15,301 nucleotides of DNA from Halocafeteria seosinensis (lineage: Eukaryota > Sar > Bigyra > Bicosoecida). The notes below the pieces were generated by a model. It worked only from the letters and a program-made list of their open reading frames with translations. It was not told the DNA's origin and ran no database searches. The DNA lies in NCBI GenBank assembly GCA_001687465.1, contig LVLI01000461.1, positions 1-15,301 of the forward strand. Reading direction: 5' to 3'. A program made the translations under genes and the position numbers. Below, in pieces: positions 1 through 6,109 of this stretch (its first letter is position 1; every line of letters begins with the position of its first letter).

Positions 1-88
1 ACCCGCCCCACCCGTGGNGANNTGGCCGTGATATCCACCCTGACAAGACACTCTGATGAGAAAGCCTGAATGATCCGCCTATCTCTCT

Positions 89-113
89 ATCGTACAAAAG
101 TCAGATGTACGAT
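89..113 (+). terminator. Hairpin ATCGTAC/GTACGAT, copy 1
   Basis: ATCGTAC (89-95) pairs perfectly with GTACGAT (107-113) across an 11-base loop, and TTTTC follows. It matches copy 2 at 831-855, which directly follows a stop codon, so a transcript-end role is inferred. It is also a palindromic site and could bind a protein. Confidence 0.5.
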
Positions 114-176
114 TTTCTTGGGTGGCGACCGGAAGGGATACCGGAAGGTATATAGAAAAATTTTTCATCCGTAGGG

Positions 177-182
177 TATAGG
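177..182 (+). promoter_or_regulatory. TATAGG start-proximal box
   Basis: TATAGG lies 4 bases before the ATG at 187 and belongs to the TATAG box family found at most gene starts in the window. Confidence 0.6.
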
Positions 183-186
183 AAAC

Positions 187-564
187 ATGGCGGATACGTT
201 GTCTGAAATTCCAACGGACGGTATCACAATTGAAAGAAATAAGGCTGATGATGAAGCATATGATATTTTTTACCGAGGACAAAAAATCGCCGACTGGCAG
301 GAAGTGTCTCACATTGATCCGGCTGACCTTCAACTACATAGAGATCTATTCAATTTAGTTGGTATAGGTATTCAAATAGGTCGTTACCAAAAAGATCATG
401 AGATGGAAAATGCTAGTTATAAAAAAGACCCACCGTTGTTAAAGGCTCTTACACTAAACGTACGACGAAGTGATGATATGATACGTGACAATAGAGGAAG
501 ATTGATAGGGTTTCAAAATCTTGACCTTATATATTCTTCCCTAGATGAAGAATTACAGGATTAG
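187..564 (+). CDS. Hypothetical protein, 125 aa
   Basis: Not recognised. It is a soluble, charged protein with no signal peptide, membrane segment or cysteine-based motif. The N-terminal half is acidic (an ADDEAYD segment near residues 20-26) and a basic RRSDD-type patch lies near residue 93. The start is supported by a TATAGG box four bases upstream. It is the first of seven plus-strand genes and shares its duplicated leader with the gene at 917, which suggests the two are expressed together. No function can be assigned. Confidence 0.7.
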   Translation: MADTLSEIPTDGITIERNKADDEAYDIFYRGQKIADWQEVSHIDPADLQLHRDLFNLVGIGIQIGRYQKDHEMENASYKKDPPLLKALTLNVRRSDDMIRDNRGRLIGFQNLDLIYSSLDEELQD

Positions 565-597
565 ATATTTTTTGGGTGGCCTAAATTTTGCCATGAA

Positions 598-603
598 TAT
601 AGA
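598..603 (+). promoter_or_regulatory. TATAGA box abutting ATG
   Basis: TATAGA is immediately followed by the ATG at 604, leaving no room for a normal 5' leader between box and start. Confidence 0.65.
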
Positions 604-828
604 ATGGAAAATAAATATATCTACCTCTTAACGGATTATTTAGAATGCTACAGAGAAGCGATCGTCTTTGGAACATATGAAGAAGCGTTTGAATCATTCA
701 AACACGCCTACGGGGACGAATTTGACTTCAATGATTTGGAGGAATTACAAGACCAATTAGACGAATTAGACGAAGACCATCAAATAGGAATAGAAAAGAT
801 TAATTCACGAAATGTTTTTAAGAAATAG
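604..828 (+). CDS. Small acidic hypothetical protein, 74 aa
   Basis: Not recognised. It is strongly acidic, especially residues 38-60 (FDFNDLEELQDQLDELDEDH), which look like a helix or short coiled coil, and it ends in a basic FKK. A TATAGA box touches the ATG and a hairpin begins two bases after the stop codon, so it looks like a complete transcription unit. Small acidic proteins can be DNA mimics or adaptor proteins, but nothing here decides this. Confidence 0.7.
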   Translation: MENKYIYLLTDYLECYREAIVFGTYEEAFESFKHAYGDEFDFNDLEELQDQLDELDEDHQIGIEKINSRNVFKK

Positions 829-830
829 TT

Positions 831-855
831 ATCGTACTGACATCAGATGTACGAT
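831..855 (+). terminator. Hairpin after the 604-828 gene, copy 2
   Basis: ATCGTAC (831-837) pairs with GTACGAT (849-855), loop 11 bases, followed by TTTTC. It starts two bases after the stop codon at 828. This placement is like the hairpin transcript ends described for mimiviruses and their virophages. Confidence 0.65.
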
Positions 856-906
856 TTTCTTGGGTGGCGACCGGAAGGTATATAGAAAAATTTTTTATCC
901 GGATGG

Positions 907-916
907 TATATATAGA
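907..916 (+). promoter_or_regulatory. TATATATAGA box abutting ATG
   Basis: TATATATAGA is immediately followed by the ATG at 917. It decides the start of the gene against an in-frame ATG at 812 that lies inside the preceding gene. Confidence 0.7.
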
Positions 917-1537
917 ATGAAGATAGGATATATTTCTGACCAAAATTGTGGAGAACACGTGGGAAAAGCAAACGAATATGGTTGTGGGGCAATAAAACTG
1001 TTACTCGACCACATCATAAAGCACGAACCATCCCTGTTAGCGGACAAACATAAAACCAATATGATTTTCGCCGATATTTTATGGGTATATGATTACTTTG
1101 AACACCTGTTCTGTTTATACAAATATTTGATCTATCAACAAGAAATAGAAACGCTCATGTTCATGGATCAAAAAAACAAAGACAGGATGATGAAGGAGGA
1201 AACGAAAGGAATACGATGTTTTGACCGCAAAGATGTTTTGCTTGATTCTTTCAGATACATGATGGATATTGATTTCAACAATTATACGTTGGAAAAATAT
1301 CTCAACGACGAAATGGCAGAAAAAACCGAAAAAGATTTCAACCCTGATTTGCTGTTTGATTTTTTATTGACGGCCATTCATTCCGGCCGAAACGATGTCT
1401 ATATCCCCATGATTCAGAAATACAATTCTATGTTGTTTGATGTGAATGATTCTGAACAGAAAGAGACGATTATGGCGAACCTATTCATGTTTAATAAGGA
1501 AGAGGTGTTCATGCTTCATCGGGATGGGTATATATAG
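917..1537 (+). CDS. Hypothetical protein, 206 aa
   Basis: Not recognised. It appears mainly alpha-helical, with an aromatic-rich stretch around residues 55-80 (WVYDYFEHLFCLYKYLIY) that is amphipathic rather than a clear membrane segment. The general look, with repeated helical blocks, is compatible with a helical-repeat adaptor, but no ankyrin or other consensus is seen. The open frame extends up to 812, but that would overlap the previous gene and its hairpin. The TATATATAGA box touching 917 makes 917 the better start. Its last codons (Gly-Tyr-Ile-stop) are read from the promoter box of the next gene. Confidence 0.7.
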   Translation: MKIGYISDQNCGEHVGKANEYGCGAIKLLLDHIIKHEPSLLADKHKTNMIFADILWVYDYFEHLFCLYKYLIYQQEIETLMFMDQKNKDRMMKEETKGIRCFDRKDVLLDSFRYMMDIDFNNYTLEKYLNDEMAEKTEKDFNPDLLFDFLLTAIHSGRNDVYIPMIQKYNSMLFDVNDSEQKETIMANLFMFNKEEVFMLHRDGYI

Positions 1538-1538
1538 A
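1529..1538 (+). promoter_or_regulatory. TATATATAGA box overlapping upstream stop codon
   Basis: The box sits one base before the ATG at 1540 and contains the TAG stop codon (1535-1537) of the upstream gene. Promoter and reading-frame end are the same bases. Confidence 0.7.
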
Positions 1539-1539
1539 A

Positions 1540-1935
1540 ATGGATCAAGAGGTATGGAAGAAATTAGAACAGGCACAAGACGAGCAGGAATTCTATCAAA
1601 AGAGCGGGACTCTTTCGCTATACACAAACCCATGGGAAGATATTGCCCCATCTCTTGTGGGGTATTTCCCTTGGCCGAATGGCCGACTGAATTACAATCA
1701 GGTAATGGCCAATTATCCCCACTTTCAAGGGACAATTGTGATACCACCATCGCCGTTTTTAACAGAAGATATTGTCCGGCAACGCCATCCGGTCAAACAG
1801 GTAGAAACCCTTCGTGTTCATTGCCCAACCTGTCAAACAAGGGATATCATCCCCCAGCAAGTCTGTGACAACACGGAACACCACGTATGTCGGAAATGCC
1901 GTCCTATGTTGGAAACATGCCCTTTATGTTTTTGA
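1540..1935 (+). CDS. Small protein with C-terminal RING-like zinc module, 131 aa
   Basis: The last 37 residues carry four cysteine/histidine pairs in RING order: C95-x2-C98, C109 with H114 or H115, C117-x2-C120, C127-x2-C130. This is a C3HC4-type pattern, and the final pair is CPLCF at the extreme C terminus. RING-HC proteins usually act as E3 ubiquitin ligases, and large DNA viruses use them to redirect host ubiquitination; that role is inferred. The C109-to-H spacing is slightly longer than usual, so a related zinc-ribbon fold is possible. The N-terminal 90 residues are not recognised. The ATG follows its TATATATAGA box by one base. Confidence 0.75.
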   Translation: MDQEVWKKLEQAQDEQEFYQKSGTLSLYTNPWEDIAPSLVGYFPWPNGRLNYNQVMANYPHFQGTIVIPPSPFLTEDIVRQRHPVKQVETLRVHCPTCQTRDIIPQQVCDNTEHHVCRKCRPMLETCPLCF

Positions 1936-1954
1936 TTTTTTCGCCCCCACTGGA

Positions 1955-1960
1955 TATAGA
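1955..1960 (+). promoter_or_regulatory. TATAGA start-proximal box
   Basis: TATAGA lies two bases before the ATG at 1963. Confidence 0.6.
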
Positions 1961-1962
1961 CC

Positions 1963-2187
1963 ATGGTTATGGCAACGAGTATCCAAGTTGCCTGTTATAA
2001 AGTCACGTTTTTCCAAGGCGGAGGCGAATCCACACATATGTGCGAGGATGTCATCAGTTCTCAGGCCGAATTGGAGGAGTTTCAGAATATGGCGGAAGAT
2101 CTGGCGGAGCAAGAGGTGGATGATTGCGATTTTGATTACGAACTCTATTTTGAAATCGTTTGCTTTTGTGGATCATCCACGGCCTAA
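1963..2187 (+). CDS. Small hypothetical protein, 74 aa
   Basis: Not recognised. Residues 1-25 look like a beta strand followed by a Gly-rich turn (FFQGGGEST). The middle is acidic and helical (residues ~34-55), and the C terminus is cysteine-containing (IVCFCGSS). A TATAGA box two bases upstream and a hairpin ~26 bases after the stop support a real gene. A second in-frame ATG follows two codons later. No function can be given. Confidence 0.65.
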   Translation: MVMATSIQVACYKVTFFQGGGESTHMCEDVISSQAELEEFQNMAEDLAEQEVDDCDFDYELYFEIVCFCGSSTA

Positions 2188-2213
2188 GTTCTGGTGTGTG
2201 TTCCCTGAGATTA

Positions 2214-2240
2214 ATTCGGATAAAAATGTTTTACCCGAAT
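2214..2240 (+). terminator. Hairpin after the 1963-2187 gene
   Basis: ATTCGG-A-TAAAA (2214-2225) pairs with TTTTA-C-CCGAAT (2229-2240). It has eleven of twelve pairs and a three-base loop. It lies between the stop at 2187 and the next promoter box. Confidence 0.6.
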
Positions 2241-2242
2241 GG

Positions 2243-2250
2243 TATATAGG
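2243..2250 (+). promoter_or_regulatory. TATATAGG start-proximal box
   Basis: TATATAGG lies two bases before the ATG at 2253 and two bases after the preceding hairpin. Confidence 0.65.
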
Positions 2251-2252
2251 AA

Positions 2253-2990
2253 ATGACAGATACAAAAGAATATGATCCACCATCACCTCTGAAAGTTGCC
2301 CTTAATGATCCTTTAGACCATGATTTTATGATTCGGACGATCTATAGAAAGCCCGATGAGGGGTTGTTTTTCCGTGTCGATTTAAAAGATCCTGTTGATA
2401 GGGAGTTAAGATTAACCGACGAGATGGAGAATGAAATGTATCAATCCATCAGACGAATACAAGTACGGCGTCGGTTTGAGTTTGATGATCTCTGTTGTGT
2501 GTTCTATCATCCTACCTACCATGTGTTTGTTGTAACAGAAAATCACACCATATACAACCATCTTACATTCACACTCCAAGATTTTGGTTTCATTGATGTA
2601 ACAAAAGAACCAGCCGGTGATTTAAAATATTTTTTGATCATGGCGATGATTCAATCACGGAGAGAATATTGGTTTGACCATATAGAAAACCCTTCCTTTA
2701 TGGATCTAAACCCTTCCTTTATGGATCTAATGAGTCATTCCAAATACCGTGCCAACCTATTTCAGTCTTTTTTGGAACAAAACAATCAGACAAATGATGA
2801 ATGCCCTTATTATTTCTATGATGTCTATTGTTTCACGGATCATTTTCGTTATCAAGAATGTAAGCCATCAGACGTCCCCCATCCTACTCTACGCAGTGTG
2901 ACAGCAAACCACCATTGTCCCAAATGGTTACGAGATATGATGATGGCATTAGATTCTTTCTTTCAGATAAAGAATGAGGTTCGTACGTAA
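2253..2990 (+). CDS. Hypothetical protein, 245 aa
   Basis: Not recognised. It is a globular-looking soluble protein with mixed helix and strand, several scattered cysteines and histidines but no clear zinc motif, and a basic RRIQVRRRF patch near residues 67-75. Residues ~146-159 contain an exact 7-residue tandem duplication (NPSFMDL twice) caused by a recent 21-bp DNA repeat. The start is supported by TATATAGG two bases upstream. It is the longest unknown gene in the left cluster. Confidence 0.7.
   Translation: MTDTKEYDPPSPLKVALNDPLDHDFMIRTIYRKPDEGLFFRVDLKDPVDRELRLTDEMENEMYQSIRRIQVRRRFEFDDLCCVFYHPTYHVFVVTENHTIYNHLTFTLQDFGFIDVTKEPAGDLKYFLIMAMIQSRREYWFDHIENPSFMDLNPSFMDLMSHSKYRANLFQSFLEQNNQTNDECPYYFYDVYCFTDHFRYQECKPSDVPHPTLRSVTANHHCPKWLRDMMMALDSFFQIKNEVRT
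2688..2729 (+). repeat. 21-bp tandem duplication inside a gene
   Basis: Two identical 21-base units in frame (2688-2708 and 2709-2729) give the residues NPSFMDL twice. Identity of the copies suggests a recent replication slippage event. Confidence 0.9.
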
Positions 2991-3014
2991 TATAAAATTT
3001 ATGATTCATCCCAA

Positions 3015-3022
3015 TATATAGG
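3015..3022 (+). promoter_or_regulatory. TATATAGG box abutting ATG within a small hairpin
   Basis: TATATAGG is directly followed by the ATG at 3023. The box lies mostly in the loop of a 6-bp hairpin, TCATCC (3006-3011) with GGATGA (3021-3026), whose right arm includes the start codon. Confidence 0.6.
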
Positions 3023-3400
3023 ATGAGTCACCAACCCACAATACTAGAGGAAGACCTGACCAAAATCAGCCGAGAGAACCTCTTAAAAGAGGCCAAATAT
3101 CAGGACAATGATACGCTAGGCAAGATAATCCTTAAACTAAAGGATAGCATCGGCCGAGACACGCCGGAAATCCAAGAGCGAATCAATAAGGTCTATGATA
3201 TTTTTATCAAACGCAAACTGGCATATCTATTAGAACAGATCCAAGAAGACAATCCGAGAATGGTGAAACAGGTCATTGAAGCCAACAAACAGTCGCTCCC
3301 GTCCGAAATGCATGATGGATTGGCCGACGACACCCAAAAGCAAATTGACAAATTAATCAGTTCCTATGGAAAGAAAGAAAAGAAAGAAAAGAAAAAATGA
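3023..3400 (+). CDS. Helical lysine-tailed hypothetical protein, 125 aa
   Basis: Not recognised. It is predicted to be almost wholly helical and rich in charged residues, with the C-terminal 10 residues nearly all lysine and glutamate (KKEKKEKKK tail). The basic tail would suit nucleic-acid binding or packaging, but this is inference. The gene starts directly after a TATATAGG box and ends five bases before a 10-bp hairpin shared with the convergent gene at 3436. Confidence 0.7.
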   Translation: MSHQPTILEEDLTKISRENLLKEAKYQDNDTLGKIILKLKDSIGRDTPEIQERINKVYDIFIKRKLAYLLEQIQEDNPRMVKQVIEANKQSLPSEMHDGLADDTQKQIDKLISSYGKKEKKEKKK

Positions 3401-3404
3401 TTGA

Positions 3405-3429
3405 AAATATATGATGGTTTCATATATTT
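3405..3429. terminator. Bidirectional hairpin between convergent genes
   Basis: AAATATATGA (3405-3414) pairs perfectly with TCATATATTT (3420-3429), loop five bases, with a T run after it. It lies between the stop codons at 3400 (plus) and 3436 (minus), so it can serve both genes. Confidence 0.75.
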
Positions 3430-3435
3430 CTTTTT

Positions 3436-4026
3436 TTACCGAACCACGGGCAAATAGACTCTGAGATAATGATCTAAATGTTCCAGTTTATGGGCTTCAA
3501 TCATGTACCCACGCCATCCGATACTTGTTTGGTCGGGCAATTGGCTATGGTGAAGTTTCATATCCTTATTACGATATTCGGGATCAGCATCGGCTAAATA
3601 ATTCACGGAAATCATAGCATCGGCATCACACTCCCAATTGGCATCACGCATATCCACCGCCCCATCTTCATCATTGAGCGGACGCCAACCCAAGCCTCCT
3701 TTGGCTCCGAAGGAAGATATATCAACTTCCACAGGCGATTCATCGTGTTTTATGTCTTCGTATAGGTCATGTAGTCGCCACATGGGGCATCCGGTTGTGG
3801 TATAGCCCGTGAATTCCACGTCATATTTGTCTGGTTGAAACAGAAACGACGGGGAAACATATTGTCCCGCATTCTCTCGCTTCCATAAACAATGATCCCA
3901 GCAATTGCGATGGAACGAATAGACGGTGATATGCTCCCCCACGTTCATCTGGCGTAGGCGACCCATATTCAGACAGATAGGGCTTAACTGATCCGGTACA
4001 TCATGGGGGCGGTCAATATATTTCAT
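3436..4026 (-). CDS. Hypothetical protein, 196 aa
   Basis: Not recognised. It is a soluble protein rich in Trp, His, Asp and Tyr. Residues ~100-135 form an acidic, Gly-rich segment (SFGAKGGLGW, then DEDGAVDMRDANWECDAD) that could be a loop or a metal-binding region. His residues are scattered rather than in a zinc-finger pattern. The start follows a TATATAGA box directly on the minus strand. It is divergent from the gene at 4075, with 48 bases between the start codons. No function can be assigned. Confidence 0.7.
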   Translation of the reverse strand: MKYIDRPHDVPDQLSPICLNMGRLRQMNVGEHITVYSFHRNCWDHCLWKRENAGQYVSPSFLFQPDKYDVEFTGYTTTGCPMWRLHDLYEDIKHDESPVEVDISSFGAKGGLGWRPLNDEDGAVDMRDANWECDADAMISVNYLADADPEYRNKDMKLHHSQLPDQTSIGWRGYMIEAHKLEHLDHYLRVYLPVVR

Positions 4027-4074
4027 TCTATATACTGAATGGATATAAAAAAATTTCTAACCCACTAGTATAGA
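4027..4074. promoter_or_regulatory. Divergent promoter with two start-touching TATAGA boxes
   Basis: The minus-strand box TATATAGA (complement of 4027-4034) touches the ATG of the gene ending at 4026. The plus-strand box TATAGA (4069-4074) touches the ATG at 4075. Between them are an AT-rich tract and TTTCTAACCC, a motif seen in several other promoters here. Confidence 0.65.
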
Positions 4075-4416
4075 ATGGATCTTCAAATTGGTGTCGTTCC
4101 TGATATAGTCACCGTGGGATTACAGCCGAAAGAACCGGAATATGATTGTCAGTGTTGTGGGAATCCATTCCATCCCGATTCTTTGACTGATGTCATTGTT
4201 AGATGTATTTCGGAAAATAACGATACAGATTCCGAAGACGATGATTTCTATGTGGATGGAATAAAATACGAAGAAATGGATTTGATGTTTCTTTTCTGCC
4301 AACAGTGTCATCCTTATGTTTTAGAGAACGAAGTCTTTTTTCTTGAGACAGATTCGGATGGCGACCCCGTGTATAAACCAAAAGAGAATACCACTATAGA
4401 ATGGTCTGAGTTCTAA
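4075..4416 (+). CDS. Acidic putative zinc-binding protein, 113 aa
   Basis: Two cysteine pairs are visible, C25/C28 (within DCQCCGNPFH) and C75-x2-C78 (FCQQCH). They could form one zinc site with the acidic segment between them (residues ~47-58, DNDTDSEDDD) as an insertion. The family is not recognised; treble-clef or ribbon-type binding is possible. The protein is strongly acidic overall, which argues against direct DNA binding. A TATAGA box touches the ATG, and a 10-bp hairpin follows the stop by 11 bases. Confidence 0.7.
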   Translation: MDLQIGVVPDIVTVGLQPKEPEYDCQCCGNPFHPDSLTDVIVRCISENNDTDSEDDDFYVDGIKYEEMDLMFLFCQQCHPYVLENEVFFLETDSDGDPVYKPKENTTIEWSEF

Positions 4417-4427
4417 GTTTCCTTATG

Positions 4428-4452
4428 TTTTTTCTTTTCTTTAAAGAAAAAA
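4428..4452 (+). terminator. AT-only hairpin after the 4075-4416 gene
   Basis: TTTTTTCTTT (4428-4437) pairs perfectly with AAAGAAAAAA (4443-4452) with a five-base loop. The ATG at 4454 that would extend the next gene lies immediately after it, which further favours the start at 4496. Confidence 0.65.
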
Positions 4453-4470
4453 AATGATTGGGATTCTTTG

Positions 4471-4493
4471 TCGTACTAATATAGAAAGTACGA
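4471..4493 (+). promoter_or_regulatory. TATAGA box inside a TCGTACT/AGTACGA palindrome
   Basis: TCGTACT (4471-4477) and AGTACGA (4487-4493) are perfectly complementary. The loop contains TATAGA (4480-4485), and the ATG of the tyrosine recombinase is at 4496. The stem core TCGTAC/GTACGA is the same as in the hairpins at 89-113 and 831-855. A protein-binding operator overlapping the promoter, perhaps autoregulatory, is one reading. Confidence 0.5.
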
Positions 4494-4495
4494 TT

Positions 4496-5500
4496 ATGGA
4501 AGAACAAATCAAAAACAAACTATGCGAAGGGCGAAAACCGCAATCTGGCAAACAATATTTCTACAAGGTCAGAAAAGTCGTGTCAGAGGTACTCAATGAC
4601 CAATGGGGCGATTCCTTTGACGACTTGGTGGATCTCTTGTACGACAAACGCAACGAGATCTGTGTCTGGATTCAGGTCAATACATCGGATAACACGGTCG
4701 CCACCTTCTTCCGATCCGTGTTGGTGACGGTGGAAATCATCAAAGCCAACTGTTCGGACGACAAACAAGAGGAAATAGAAACGGTACTAGATTTGATTCG
4801 CAAGTTCTATTTCAAAGCCAAGGGAACGGAATCAAATGCTAATGAATACCGAGAGCCAACCGACGAGGAAGTCCGAAACCGGATTTTACCCAAGGATTTG
4901 ATCAACAAGTTTGAAGAACTCAAGAAAACCCTCAAACAACGTGAAAGTGATGGCAAACCATTCAAGTTGGTCAAATGGAAACAATACGTGGTCGTCGCCA
5001 TATACCGGTTCTTACCGCCCATCCGTGGCCAAGAAATCTACACGCTCCGCATCAGTTCCAATGGCGATTATCCAAGCACCGGCAACTGGCTGGATTTGAA
5101 GAATTGGCAAATCGTCTGTCGGGATCATAAAACGAGCAACAGTTACGGAACACACATGGTGGATATCCACAATCGGGAACTCCAATACATCATCCGAAAC
5201 TATGTGAAGAAAGCCGGACTCCAAGATGGTGGGCTGTTCATGCCGAAGTCCCTGAATAAGAAAGACACACCGCATATCAGCCGATGGTTTTCGGACACAC
5301 TTAAAGCGACCATTGGCTGTGGAATACAAATGTTACGACAGACGTATGTCTCTAAATTTCTAGACGATATTGAAAAACGCAAACACAATGGTGAGGTGGA
5401 TCAGAGTTTCGTCAATCAGAAACGAAAAGAGATCGCCTCCATCATGGGTCATAGCGTCGGCACACAAGAGACTGTGTATTCAAAATTCAGAGGGTGTTAA
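4496..5500 (+). CDS. Tyrosine recombinase / integrase, 334 aa
   Basis: Site-specific recombinase of the phage-integrase fold, expected to integrate or resolve the viral genome through a covalent 3'-phosphotyrosine. The C-terminal catalytic domain shows R177 (PPIRGQE), K212 (DHKTSNS), R281 in a QMLR box, H319 (MGHSVG) and the probable nucleophile Y328 (TVYSKF), in the usual order and spacing. The N-terminal ~130 residues are helical, as expected for a core-binding domain. The first residue of the usual H-x-x-R box is Gln278, a tolerated but less common change. An upstream ATG at 4454 exists, but the TATAGA box at 4480 and the preceding terminator favour 4496. Tyrosine recombinases occur in Sputnik-like virophages and some PLVs. 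It is convergent with the GIY-YIG gene, with twin hairpins between. Confidence 0.92.
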   Translation: MEEQIKNKLCEGRKPQSGKQYFYKVRKVVSEVLNDQWGDSFDDLVDLLYDKRNEICVWIQVNTSDNTVATFFRSVLVTVEIIKANCSDDKQEEIETVLDLIRKFYFKAKGTESNANEYREPTDEEVRNRILPKDLINKFEELKKTLKQRESDGKPFKLVKWKQYVVVAIYRFLPPIRGQEIYTLRISSNGDYPSTGNWLDLKNWQIVCRDHKTSNSYGTHMVDIHNRELQYIIRNYVKKAGLQDGGLFMPKSLNKKDTPHISRWFSDTLKATIGCGIQMLRQTYVSKFLDDIEKRKHNGEVDQSFVNQKRKEIASIMGHSVGTQETVYSKFRGC

Positions 5501-5510
5501 GCCAACCACC

Positions 5511-5541
5511 TATTATAATAATGGTTTTGTTATTATAATAA
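5511..5541. terminator. Twin AT-only hairpin, copy 1
   Basis: TATTATAATAA (5511-5521) pairs perfectly with TTATTATAATA (5530-5540) across the 8-base loop TGGTTTTG. It begins ten bases after the recombinase stop. It may be a transcript end, or an arm of a recombination site. Confidence 0.7.
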
Positions 5542-5542
5542 C

Positions 5543-5573
5543 CGACCTTCACAAAAGCCACGACCTTCACAAA
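5543..5573 (+). repeat. 13-bp direct repeats between the twin hairpins
   Basis: CGACCTTCACAAA occurs at 5543-5555 and again at 5561-5573, an 18-base period. Together with the flanking identical hairpins this makes a compact repeat cluster next to the recombinase gene. That location is typical of an attachment site, although this is inference. Confidence 0.8.
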
Positions 5574-5579
5574 CCCCTC

Positions 5580-5610
5580 TATTATAATAATGGTTTTGTT
5601 ATTATAATAA
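5580..5610. terminator. Twin AT-only hairpin, copy 2
   Basis: Identical to the 5511-5541 element over 31 bases: stem 5580-5590 with 5599-5609, loop TGGTTTTG. It lies 17 bases beyond the stop codon of the minus-strand GIY-YIG gene, so each of the two convergent genes has its own copy. Confidence 0.7.
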
Positions 5611-5626
5611 TGACTTTGTTTCATTA

Positions 5627-6106
5627 TTACAGCGGACTGCCACAGGATTCACAGGGAAGCAAATCATAATTGATATAGCGACCATTGAACAAACGACAAT
5701 GGCGGTATTTCGCCCCACAGTTCTTACATGGGTTGGGTTGTGGGGATGTTCCCACATGACATTCCATGGCGAAATGTTGATTGGAGCCACAATAGAAGCA
5801 ACTTTGGGCAATGGATCGTAAGGTATGTTTGGCTCGTTGCCGATCAAAATCAGACAGAAAAATGGTACAAAATGACCCACCACGGACGTTATCTATACCG
5901 TGTTCGGCCATGTACCGTAAAGTGACGTTTTCTTCGTCAAAATAATCGCCCTCAAAGGTTTCTTCATGACACACCGGCGTATAATAATGTGTCCAAGCCG
6001 ACCCCGTTCCTTCAAAGTGCTTATCTAGCCGTTTTTCCATGGATTGCCGATCCTTGGAATAGCCGATATAGTATTTGTCTTCAACGAGTCGTAAGACGTA
6101 AATCAT
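5627..6106 (-). CDS. GIY-YIG endonuclease with C-terminal zinc knuckle, 159 aa
   Basis: The N-terminal domain is a GIY-YIG nuclease: strand IYVLRL (2-7), then YIG at 13-15, the conserved Arg at 26 in KRLDKHF, and the downstream YMAEHGIDNVRGGSF block (65-79) with Glu residues 58/59. A CCHC zinc knuckle follows: C103-x2-C106-x4-H111-x4-C116. A cysteine-rich tail comes next (NPCKNCG and CESCGSPL). GIY-YIG proteins of this make occur in mimivirus-like viruses and PLVs, as homing or repair/resolution nucleases. The frame is open to 6232, but a TATAGA box (complement of 6110-6115) four bases before the ATG supports 6106. It lies downstream of the small zinc-finger gene on the same strand. Confidence 0.88.
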   Translation of the reverse strand: MIYVLRLVEDKYYIGYSKDRQSMEKRLDKHFEGTGSAWTHYYTPVCHEETFEGDYFDEENVTLRYMAEHGIDNVRGGSFCTIFLSDFDRQRAKHTLRSIAQSCFYCGSNQHFAMECHVGTSPQPNPCKNCGAKYRHCRLFNGRYINYDLLPCESCGSPL

Positions 6107-6109
6107 TCT

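Larger units (their letters stand above)
88..182 (+). repeat. Duplicated leader, copy 1
   Basis: This segment repeats at about 830-916: hairpin, then the shared stretch GATTTTCTTGGGTGGCGACC, then a TATATAGAAAAATTTTT block, then a TATAG box before the ATG. Copy 1 carries a 10-base internal duplication (a GGAAG-type repeat near 131-147) that is absent from copy 2. Confidence 0.85.
1..186. other. Left contig edge and leader of the first gene
   Basis: No convincing gene is seen in the first ~85 bases, which contain three ambiguous bases (18, 21, 22) and stops in the frames examined. From about 88 on lies a hairpin, a TATATAG box at about 139-145 and a second TATAG box just before the ATG at 187. 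This leader is a near copy of the one before the gene at 917. A hairpin at 89-113 in the position of a gene-end hairpin suggests that an upstream gene may once have ended here, but none is readable. Confidence 0.5.
830..916 (+). repeat. Duplicated leader, copy 2
   Basis: Near copy of the 88-182 leader, without the 10-base internal duplication. It holds two TATATAG boxes: one near 879-885 followed by AAAAATTTTTT, and the functional-looking one at 907-916 touching the ATG. Confidence 0.85.

Noticed and set aside
48-75. CTGATGAGAAAG, resembling the hammerhead ribozyme core
   Set aside because: The CTGATGA and GAAA parts are directly adjacent with no stem II between them, and no convincing stems I or III were found, so it is probably chance.
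812-916. Upstream in-frame ATG for the 917 gene
   Set aside because: It would overlap the preceding gene and run through its hairpin and the duplicated leader. The box touching 917 fits better.
1814-2275. A 153-codon open frame overlapping two plus-strand genes
   Set aside because: It lies out of frame across the RING-like gene end and the 1963 gene, has no TATAG box at its start, and its peptide has random composition. It is a shadow of the real genes.
5501-5626. CRISPR-like array
   Set aside because: There are only two repeat copies, each a perfect AT hairpin, with one spacer that contains its own direct repeats; no cas genes are present.
5370-5669. Open frame across the twin hairpins
   Set aside because: Its peptide merely translates the AT repeats (YYNNGFVIII twice) and it overlaps the recombinase gene in another frame; it has no start box.
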